A DNA stretch of 64,000 bases, from contig NW_027018043.1 in the NCBI RefSeq assembly GCF_032854445.1, forward strand, positions 41,868 through 105,867, in the 5' to 3' direction. This DNA is from Liolophura sinensis (lineage: Eukaryota; Mollusca; Polyplacophora; Chitonida; Chitonidae). Both the position numbers and the translations under genes were made by a program. The notes under the pieces were generated by a model. The model did no database searches. It saw only the letters and a list, made by a program, of their open reading frames with translations, and had not been told where the DNA came from. The stretch's first letter is position 1; the number at the start of each line of letters is the position of its first letter. This document shows, one piece after another, positions 32,282-42,891 of the stretch.

Positions 32282-34553
32282 TACTTCTAAGTCCAAGACA
32301 ATCTCAATGTCTTTATCTACGTGTAGAAAAACCACACCATTTGTACATAAAAAACACAAAGTACTAGATACAGTCTGCTGTAAAAAGTAGACTTAAACAC
32401 TGACCCACATAAATAAGGTGCCAAAAGATGCGGAATTGGGCCAGGCATCGGCAGCTCTTTAAAAAATTGCAAATTTCAATCGTTTCCATGGAGTAAGAGC
32501 CATTGTTGGGCACGTGATTATGATATTAATGATCATTCAATTGTCGCTACAGCCAAAACTATTGGTGGGAGAGAAACGAGGTTTGCACCATTCGATTTCT
32601 CGTCACAAAATACGTCGGATTAGCCTCTTACCAGCAGCACTGGAACAGTTTTTCCACTTTTGCATTTTTGCCTGGTCTTTTTGTTAATTTGAAATCGGCT
32701 ACACTGTACTATGTACAATCGCGACTGGTCATTACTATATTCAACTTTTAACTATAAGTTATGTGCCCTTCGGTAGCCCAGAAGACGTCAAATCTTTGGG
32801 CTAAGCCCATTTAACTCATCCAGCAATTGTCTTACTTCTAAGTCCAAGACAATCTCAATGTCTTTATCTACGTGCATAAAAACCACACCATTCGTACATA
32901 AAAAACACAATGTACTAGATACAGTCTGCTGTAAAAAGTACAACTGATCACTGAACCACATCTATAAGGTTCTAATAGATGTGGAATTGGGCCAGGCATC
33001 GGCAGCTGTTAAAAAATTGCATATTTCCCTGGTTTCCATGGAGTAAGAGCTGTTGCTGGGCACGTGACTATGACATCAATGATCATTCAATTGTCGCTAC
33101 AGCCAAAAGTAATGGTCGGAGAGCAACGCGGTTTGCACCATTCGATTTCTCGTCACAAAATACGTCGGATTAGTCTTCTACCATCAGCACTGGAACAGTT
33201 TTTCCACTTTTGCATTTTTGCGTGGTCTTTTTGTTAATTGAATTCGGCCACACTCTACTATGTACCATCGCGAATGGTCATTACTATATTCAAGTTTTGA
33301 CTATAAGTTATGTGCCCTTCGGTAGCCCAGAAGACGTCAAATCTTTGGGCTAAGCCCATTTAACTCATCCAGCATTTGTCCTACTTCTAAGTCCAAGACA
33401 ATCTCAATGTCTTTATCTACGTGTAGAAAAACCACACCATTTGTACATAAAAAACACAAAGTACTAGATACAGTCTGCTGTAAAAAGTAGACTTAAACAC
33501 TGACCCACATAAATAAGGTGCCAAAAGATGCGGAATTGGGCCAGGCATCGGCAGCTCTTTAAAAAATTGCAAATTTCAATCGTTTCCATGGAGTAAGAGC
33601 CATTGTTGGGCACGTGATTATGATATTAATGATCATTCAATTGTCGCTACAGCCAAAACTATTGGTGGGAGAGAAACGAGGTTTGCACCATTCGATTTCT
33701 CGTCACAAAATACGTCGGATTAGCCTCTTACCAGCAGCACTGGAACAGTTTTTCCACTTTTGCATTTTTGCCTGGTCTTTTTGTTAATTTGAAATCGGCT
33801 ACACTGTACTATGTACAATCGCGACTGGTCATTACTATATTCAACTTTTAACTATAAGTTATGTGCCCTTCGGTAGCCCAGAAGACGTCAAATCTTTGGG
33901 CTAAGCCCATTTAACTCATCCAGCAATTGTCTTACTTCTAAGTCCAAGACAATCTCAATGTCTTTATCTACGTGCATAAAAACCACACCATTCGTACATA
34001 AAAAACACAATGTACTAGATACAGTCTGCTGTAAAAAGTACAACTGATCACTGAACCACATCTATAAGGTTCTAATAGATGTGGAATTGGGCCAGGCATC
34101 GGCAGCTGTTAAAAAATTGCATATTTCCCTGGTTTCCATGGAGTAAGAGCTGTTGCTGGGCACGTGACTATGACATCAATGATCATTCAATTGTCGCTAC
34201 AGCCAAAAGTAATGGTCGGAGAGCAACGCGGTTTGCACCATTCGATTTCTCGTCACAAAATACGTCGGATTAGTCTTCTACCATCAGCACTGGAACAGTT
34301 TTTCCACTTTTGCATTTTTGCGTGGTCTTTTTGTTAATTGAATTCGGCCACACTCTACTATGTACCATCGCGAATGGTCATTACTATATTCAAGTTTTGA
34401 CTATAAGTTATGTGCCCTTCGGTAGCCCAGAAGACGTCAAATCTTTGGGCTAAGCCCATTTAACTCATCCAGCATTTGTCCTACTTCTAAGTCCAAGACA
34501 ATCTCAATGTCTTTATCTACGTGTAGAAAAACCACACCATTTGTACATAAAAA
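32282..34553 (+). repeat. Recent dimer duplication (d-f, M60-M61 then M62-M63), 1100-bp unit
   Basis: From about 32,282 to 33,453 the sequence recurs at 33,382-34,553 with an offset of exactly 1100 bp, and I see no difference in about 1,170 bp. The first visible mismatch on the right is in the A-rich segment (AAAACACAAA versus AAACTACAAA). Each unit pairs a type d monomer (GGCAGCTCTTT, CGTGATTATGATATTAATG, GAGAAACGAGG) with a type f monomer (GATGTGGAATTGGG, CTACCATCAGCAC, TCGCGAATGG). Identity this complete points to a very young event or to an assembly artefact. Confidence 0.9.
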
Positions 34554-34600
34554 CTACAAAGTACTAGATACAGTCTGCTGTAAAAAGTACAACTGATCAC

Positions 34601-34622
34601 TGACCCACATCAAAAGATGCGG
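34601..34622 (+). other. 11-nt deletion at a monomer junction (between M63 and M64)
   Basis: The usual junction CACATCAATAAGGTTCTA followed by AAAGATGC reads CACATCAAAAGATGC here, so 11 nt are missing. This explains most of the 538-bp spacing, the shortest in the window. The sister junction before M72 (near 39,010) is intact. The site sits at the edge of an indel-rich patch, so it may be an assembly error. Confidence 0.7.
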
Positions 34623-34632
34623 AATTGGGTCA

Positions 34633-37600
34633 GGCATCGGCAGCTGTTTAAAAAATTGCAAATTTCCTGGTTTCCATGGAGTAAGAGCCGTTGCTGGGCA
34701 CGTGACTATGACATCAATGATCATTCAATTGTCGCTACAGCCAAAAGTATTGGTCGGAGAGCAACGCGATTTGCACTATTCGATTTCTCGTCACAAAATA
34801 CGTCGGATTAGCCTCTTACCAGCAGCACTGGAACAGTTTTTCCACTTTTGCATTTTTGCCTGGTCTTTTTGTTAAGTGAAATCGGATACACTGTACTATG
34901 CACAATCGCGACTGGTTCATTACTATTTTCAACTTTTAAATATACGTTATGTGCCCTTCGGTAGCCAGAAGACGTCAAATCTTTTGGGCTAAGCCCATTA
35001 AACTCAACCAGCAATTGTCTTACTTCTAAGTCCAAGACAATCTCAATGTCTTTATCTACGTGTAGAAAAACCACACCATTTGTACATAAAAAAACACAAT
35101 GTACTAGATACAGTCTGCTGTAAAAAGTACAACTGATCACTGAACCACATCTATAAGGTTCTAATATATGCGGAATTGGGCCAGGGCATCGGCAGCTGTT
35201 AAAAAATTGCATTTTTCCCTGGTTTCCATGGAGTAAGAGCCGTTGCTGGGCACGTGACTATGACATCAATGATCATTCAGTTGCGGCTACAGCCAAAAGT
35301 AATGGTCGGAGAGCAACGCGGTTTGCACCATTCGATTTCTCGTCACAAAATACGTCGGATTAGTCTTCTACCATCAGCACTGGAACAGTTTTTTCACTTT
35401 TGCATTGATGCCTGGTCTTTTTGTTAATTGAAATCGGCTACACTGTACTATGTACCATCGCGACTGGTCATTACTATATTCAAGTTTTGACCATAAGTTA
35501 TGTGCCCTTCGGTAGCCCAGAAGACGTCAAATCTTTGGACTAAACCCATTTAACTCATCCAGCATTTGTCCTACTTCTAAGTCCAAGACAATCTCAATGT
35601 CTTTATCTACGTGTAGAAAAAGCACACCATTTGTACATAAAAACTACAAAGTACTAGATACAGTCTGCTGTAAAAAGTACAATTGAACACTGACCCACAT
35701 CAATAAGGTGCCAAAAGATGCGGAATTGGGCCAGGCATCGGCAGCTGTTTAAAAAATGGCAAATTTCCCTGGTTTCCATAGAGTAAGAGCCGTTGATAAG
35801 CACGTGATTTTTTCATCAATGATCATTCAATTGGCGCTACAGTCAAAAGTATTGGTCGGAGGAGCAACGCGGTTTGCACCATTCGATTTCTCGTCACAAA
35901 ATACGTCGTATTAGTCTCCTACCAGCAGCACTGGAACAGTTTTTCCACTTTTTCATTTTTTGCCTGGTCTTTTTGTTAATTGAAATCGGCTACACTGTAC
36001 TATGTACCATCTCGACTGGTCATTACTATATTCAAGTTTTGACTATAAGTTATGTGCCCTTCTGTAGCTTAGAAGACGTCAAATCTTTGGGCTAAGCCCA
36101 TTTAACTCATCCAGCATTTGTATTACTTCTAAGTCCAAGACAATCTCAATGTCTTTATCTACGTGTAGAAAAACCACACCATTTGTACATAAAAAAAACA
36201 CAAAGAACTAGATACAGTCTGCTGTAAAAAGTACAATTGAACACTGACCCACATCAATAAGGTGCAAAAAGATGCGGATTTGGGCCAGGCATCGGCAGCT
36301 GTTAAAAAATGGCAAATTTCCCTGGTTTCCATGGAGTAAGAGCCGTTGCTGGGCACGTGACTATGACATCAATGGTCATTCAATTGTCGCTACAGCCAAA
36401 AGTATTGGTCGGAGAGCAACGCGGTTTGCACCATTCGATTTCTCGTTACAAAATACGTCGGATTAGCCTCCTACTAGCAGCACTGGAACAGTTTTTCCAC
36501 TTTTGCATTTTTGCCTGGTCCTTTTGTTAATTGAATTCGGATACACTGTACTATGTACAATCGCGACTGGTCATAACTATATTCAACTTTTAAACTATAC
36601 GTTATGTGCCCTTCGGTAGCCCAGAAGACGGTCAAATCTTTGGGCTAAGCCCATTTAAGTCACCTAGCAATTGTCTTACTTCTAAGTCCAAGACAATCTC
36701 AATGTCTTTATCTACGTGTAGAAAAACCACACCATTTGTACATAAAAAACACAAGGTACTAGATACAGTCTGCTGTAAAAAGTACACTTAAACACTGACC
36801 CCACATAAATAAGGTTCTTAATCATGCGGAATTGGCCCAGGCATCGGCAGCTGTTTAAAAAAATTGCAAATTTCCCTGGTTTCCATGGAGTAAGAGCTGT
36901 TGCTGGCACGTGACTATGATATCAATGATCATTCAATTGTCGCTACAGCCAAAAGTAATGGTCGGAGAGCAACGCGGTTTGCACCATTCGATTTTTCGTC
37001 ACAAAATACGTCGGATTAGCCTCCTACTAGCAGCACTCGAACAGTTTTTTCCACTTTTGCATTTTTGCCTGATCTTTTTGTTAATTGAAATCGGATACAC
37101 TGTACTATGCACAATCGCGACTTGTTATTACTATATTCGACTTTTTAAATATACGTTATGTGCCCTTCGGTAGCCCAGAAGACGTCAAATCTTTTGGGCT
37201 AAGCCCATTAAACTCAACCAGCAATTGTCTTACTTCTAAGTCCAAGACAATCTCAATGTCTTTATCTACGTGTAAAAAAAACACACCATTTGTACATAAA
37301 AAACACAATGTTACTAGATACAGTCTGCTGTAAAAAGTACAACTGATCACTGAACCACATCTATAAGGTTCTAATATATGCGGAATTGGGCCAGGCATCG
37401 GGCAGCTGTTAAAAAATTGCATTTTTCCCTGGTTTCCATGGAGTAAGAGCCGTTGCTGGGCACGTGACTATGACATCAATGATCATTCAGTTGTGGCTAC
37501 AGCCAAAAGTAATGGTCGGAGAGCAACGCGGTTTGCACCATTCGATTTCTCGTCACAAAATACGTCGGATTAGTCCTCTACCATCAGCACTGGAACAGTT

Positions 37601-39593
37601 TTTTCACTTTTGCATTTATGCCTGGTCTTTTTGTTAATTGAAATCGGCTACACTGTACTATGTACCATCGCGACTGGTCATTACTATATTCAAGTTTTGA
37701 CCATAAGTTATGTGCCCTTCGGTAGCCCAGAAGACGTCAAATCTTTGGACTAAACCCATTTAACTCATCCAGCATTTGTCCTACTTCTAAGTCCAAGACA
37801 ATCTCAATGTCTTTATCTACGTGTAGAAAAAGCACACCATTTGTACATAAAAACTACAAAGTACTAGATACAGTCTGCTGTAAAAAGTACAATTGAACAC
37901 TGACCCACATCAATAAGGTGCCAAAAGATGCGGAATTGGGCCAGGCATCGGCAGCTGTTTAAAAAATGGCAAATTTCCCTGGTTTCCATAGAGTAAGAGC
38001 CGTTGATAAGCACGTGATTTTGTCATCAATGATCATTCAATTGGCGCTACAGCCAAAAGTATTGGTCGGAGAGCAACGCGGTTTGCACCATTCGATTTCT
38101 CGTCACAAAATACGTCGTATTAGTCTCCTACCAGCAGCACTGGAACAGTTTTTCCACTTTTTCATTTTTGCCTGGTCTTTTTGTTAATTGAAATCGGCTA
38201 CACTGTACTATGTACCATCTTGACTGGTCATTACTATATTCAAGTTTTGACTATAAGTTATGTGCCCTTCTGTAGCTTAGAAGACGTCAAATCTTTGGGC
38301 TAAGCCCATTTAACTCATCCAGCATTTGTATTACTTCTAAGTCCAAGACAATCTCAATGTCTTTATCTACGTGTAGAAAAACCACACCATTTGTACATAA
38401 AAAACACAAGGTACTAGATACAGTCTGCTGTAAAAAGTACAATTGAACACTGACCCACATCAATAAGGTGCAAAAAGATGCGGATTTGGGCCAGGCATCG
38501 GCAGCTGTTAAAAAATGGCAAATTTCCCTGGTTTCCATGGAGTAAGAGCCGTTGCTGGGCACGTGACTATGACATCAATGATCATTCAATTGTCGCTACA
38601 GCCAAAAGTATTGGTCGGAGAGCAACGCGGTTTGCACCATTCGATTTCTCGTTACAAAATACGTCGGATTAGCCTCCTACTAGCAGCACTGGAACAGTTT
38701 TTCCACTTTTGCATTTTTGCCTGGTCCTTTTGTTAATTGAATTCGGCCACACTCTACTATGTACCATCGCGAATGGTCATTACTATATTCAAGTTTTGAC
38801 TATAAGTTATGTGCCCTTCGGTAGCCCAGAAGACGTCAAATCTTTGGGCTAAACCCATTTAACTCATCCAGCATTTGTCCTACTTCTAAGTCCAAGACAA
38901 TCTCAATGTCTTTATCTACGTGTAGAAAAACCACACCATTTGTACATAAAAACTACAAAGTACTAGATACAGTCTGCTGTAAAAAGTACAACTGATCACT
39001 GACCCACATCAATAAGGTTCTAAAAGATGCGGAATTGGGTCAGGCATCGGCAGCTGTTTAAAAAATTGCAAATTTCCCTGGTTTCCATGGAGTAAGAGCC
39101 GTTGCTGGGCACGTGACTATGACATCAATGATCATTCAATTGTCGCTACAGCCAAAAGTATTGGTCGGAGAGCAACGCGATTTGCACTATTCGATTTCTC
39201 GTCACAAAATACGTCGGATTAGCCTCTTACCAGCAGCACTGGAACAGTTTTTCCACTTTTGCATTTTTGCCTGGTCTTTTTGTTAATTGAAATCGGATAC
39301 ACTGTAGTATGCACAATCGCGACTGGTCATTACTATATTCAACTTTTAAATATACGTTATGTGCCCTTCGGTAGCCCAGAAGACGTCAAATCTTTTGGGC
39401 TAAGCCCATTAAACTCAACCAGCAATTGTCTTACTTCTAAGTCCAAGACAATCTCAATGTCTTTATCTACGTGTAGAAAAACCACACCATTTGTACATAA
39501 AAAACACAATGTACTAGATACAGTCTGCTGTAAAAAGTACAACTGATCACTGAACCACATCTATAAGGTTCTAATAGATGTGGAATTGGGCCA
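34633..39593 (+). repeat. Duplicated h-i-e block (M65-M67 and M69-M71), ~2.2-kb unit
   Basis: Anchors are at 34633 (g), 35185 (h), 35734 (i), 36288 (e), 36840 (a), 37394 (h), 37944 (i), 38494 (e) and 39043 (g). The h-i-e trio is present twice at about 2206-2210 bp offset. M64 and M72 are also sisters (CGCGATTTGCACTATTCG and the CTTTTGGGCTAAGCCCATTAAAC tail), 4410 bp apart. The left copy carries many 1-2 bp indels that the right copy lacks. Confidence 0.82.
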
Positions 39594-41242
39594 GGCATCG
39601 GCAGCTGTTAAAAAATTGCATATTTCCCTGGTTTCCATGGAGTAAGAGCTGTTGCTGGGCACGTGACTATGACATCAATGATCATTCAATTGTCGCTACA
39701 GCCAAAAGTAAAGGTCGGAGAGCAACGCGGTTTGCACCATTCGATTTCTCGTCACAAAATACGTCGGATTAGTCTTCTACCATCAGCACTGGAACAGTTT
39801 TTCCACTTTTGCATTTTTGCCTGGTCTTTTTGTTAATTGAATTCGGCCACACTCTACTATGTACCATCGCGAATGGTCATTACTATATTCAAGTTTTGAC
39901 TATAACTTATGTGCCCTTCGGTAGCCCAGAAGACGTCAAATCTTTGGGCTAAACCCATTTAACTCATCCAGCATTTGTCCTACTTCTAAGTCCAAGACAA
40001 TCTCAATGTCTTTATCTACGTGTAGAAAAACCACACCATTTGTACATAAAAACTACAAAGTACTAGATACAGTCTGCTGTAAAAAGTACAACTGATCACT
40101 GACCCACATCAATAAGGTTCTAAAAGATGCGGAATTGGGTCAGGCATCGGCAGCTGTTTAAAAAATTGCAAATTTCCCTGGTTTCCATGGAGTAAGAGCC
40201 GTTGCTGGGCACGTGACTATGACATCAATGATCATTCAATTGTGGCTACAGCCAAAAGTATTGGTCGGAGAGCAACGCGATTTGCACCATTCGATTTCTC
40301 GTTACAAAATACGTCGGATTAGCCTCTTACCAGCAGCACTGGATCAGTTTTTCCACTTTTGCATTTTTGCCTGGTCTTTTTGTTAATTGAATTCGGCTAC
40401 ACTGTACTGTGTACCATCGCGACTGGTCATTACTATATTCAACTTTTGACTATAAGTTATGTGCCCTTCGGTAGCCCAGAAGACGTCAAATCTTTGGGCT
40501 AAACCCATTTAACTCACTCAGCAATTGTCTTACTTCTAAGTCCAAGACAATCTCAATGTCTTTATCTACGTGTAGAAAAACCACACCATTTGTACATAAA
40601 AAACACAATGTACTGGATACAGTCTGCTGTAAAAAGTACAACTGATCACTGACCCACATCAATAAGGTTCTAAAAGATGCGGAATTGGGCCAGGCATCGG
40701 CAGCTGTTTAAAAAATTGCAAATTTCCCTGGTTTCCATGGAGTAAGAGCCGTTGCTGGGCACGTGACTATGACATCAATGATCATTCAATTTTGGCTACA
40801 GCCAAAAGTAATGGTCGGAGAGCAACGCGGTTTGCACCATTCGATTTCTCGTTACAAAATACGTCGGATTAGCCTCTTACCAGCAGCACTGGAACAGTTT
40901 TTCCACTTTTGCATTTTTGCCTGGTCTTTTTGTTAATTGAAATCGGCTACACTCTACTATGTACCATCGCGACTGGACATTACTATATTCAACTTTTAAC
41001 TATAAGTTATGTGCCCTTCGGTAGCTTAGAAGACGTCAAGTCTTTGGGCTAAGCCCATTTAACTCATCCAGCATTTGTATTACTTCTAAGTCCAAGACAA
41101 TCTCAATGTCTTTATCTACGTGTAGAAAAACCACACCATTTGTACATAAAAAACACAAGGTACTAGATACAGTCTGCTGTAAAAAGTACAATTGAACACT
41201 GACCCACATCAATAAGGTGCAAAAAGATGCGGATTTGGGCCA

Positions 41243-41791
41243 GGCATCGGCAGCTGTTAAAAAATGGCAAATTTCCCTGGTTTCCATGGAGTAAGAGCCG
41301 TTGCTGGGCACGTGACTATGACATCAATGATCATTCAATTGTCGCTACAGCCAAAAGTATTGGTCGGAGAGCAACGCGGTTTGCACCATTCGATTTTTCG
41401 TCACAAAATACGTCGGATTAGCCTCCTACTAGCAGCACTCGAACAGTTTTTCCACTTTTGCATTTTTGCCTGATCTTTTTGTTAATTGAAATCGGATACA
41501 CTGTACTATGCACAATCGCGACTGGTTATTACTATATTCGACTTTTAAATATACGTTATGTGCCCTTCGGTAGCCCAGAAGACGTCAAATCTTTGGGCTA
41601 AGCCCATTTAACTCAACCAGCAATTGTCTTACTTTTAAGTCCAAGACAATCTCAATGTCTTTATCTACGTGTAGAAAAACCACACCATTTGTACATAAAA
41701 AACACAATGTACTAGATACAGTCTGCTGTAAAAAGTACAACTGATCACTGACCCACATAAATAAGGTTCTAAAAGATTCGGAATTGGCCCA
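41243..41791 (+). repeat. Hybrid monomer M76 (type e 5' part, type a 3' part)
   Basis: It begins GCGGATTTGGGCC with AAAAAATGGC and CTATGACATC as in type e. It continues GATTTTTCGTCAC, CTACTAGCAGCACTCG and GCCTGATC as in type a. The parents differ at about 41,362 (still e) and 41,396 (already a), placing the switch at +119 to +153. In the pentamer cycle e precedes a, so a one-monomer unequal exchange explains the fusion. Confidence 0.75.
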
Positions 41792-42349
41792 GGCATCGGC
41801 GGCTGTTAAAAAATTGCAAATTTCCCTGGTTTCCATGGAGTAAGAGCTGTTGCTGGGCACGTGACCATGACATCAATGATCATTCAATTGTCGCTACAGC
41901 CAAAAGTATTGGTCGGAGAGCAACGCGGTTTGCACCATTCGATTTCTCGTGACAAAATACGTCAGATTAGCCTCTTACCAGCAGCACTGGAACAGTTTTT
42001 CCACTTTTGCATTTTTGCCTGGTCTTTTTGTTAATTGAAATCGGCTACACTGTACTATGTACCATCGCGACTGGTCATTACTATATTCAACTTTTAACTA
42101 TAAGTTATGTGCCCTTCGGTAGCCCAGAAGACGTCAAATCTTTGGGCTAAGCCCATTTAAGTCACCCAGCAATTGTCTTACTTCTAAGTCCAAGACAATC
42201 TCAATGTCTTTATCTACGTGTAGAAAAAACACACCATTTTTACATAAAAATAACAAAGGTACTAGATACAGTCTGCTGTAAAAAGTACAACTAATCAATG
42301 ACCCACATCAATAAGGTTCTAAAAGATGCGGAATTGGCCCAGGCATCGG
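41389..42349 (+). repeat. Long-range sister of 28,190-29,150 (type a 3' part plus type b, M76-M77)
   Basis: From GATTTTTCGTCAC in M76 through the ATAAAAATAACAAAGG tail of M77, this stretch matches M52-M53 at an offset of 13,199 bp (24 monomers), with only a handful of substitutions. Shared rare states are CTACTAGCAGCACTCG, GCCTGATC, CTGGTTATTAC, AAAGATTCGG and GGCGGCTGTTAAAAAATTGC. Outside this stretch the two places diverge. Confidence 0.85.
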
Positions 42350-42891
42350 CAGCTGTTTAAAAAATTGCAAATTTCCCTGGTTTCCATGGAGTAAGAGCCG
42401 TTGTTGGGTACGTGACTATGACATCAATGATCATTCAATTGTCGCTACTGCCAAAAGTATTGGTCGAAGAGCAACGCGGTTTGCACCATTCGATTTCTCG
42501 TTACAAAATACGTCGGATTAGCCTCTTACCAGCAGCACTGGATCAGTTTTTCCACTTTTGCATTTTTGCCTGGTCTTTTTGTTAATTGAAATCGGCTACA
42601 CTGTACTGTGTACCATCGCGACTGGTCATTACTATATTCAACTTTTGACTATAAGTTATGTGCCATTCGGTAGCCCAGAAAACGTCAAATCTTTGGGCTA
42701 AACCCATTTAACTCACTCAGCAATTGTCTTACTTCTAAGTCCAAGACAATCTCAATTTCTTTATCTACGTGTAGAAAAACCACACCATTTGTACATAAAA
42801 ATCACAATGTACTGGATACAGTTTGCTGTAAAAAGTACAACTGATCACTGACCCACATCAATAAGGTTCTAAAAGATGCGGAATTGGGCCA

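Noticed and set aside
34808-35212. Longest open frame in the window (134 codons, minus strand)
   Set aside because: It is created by single-base indels in the error-prone 34.6-37.4 kb patch, which join frames closed in the sister copy.
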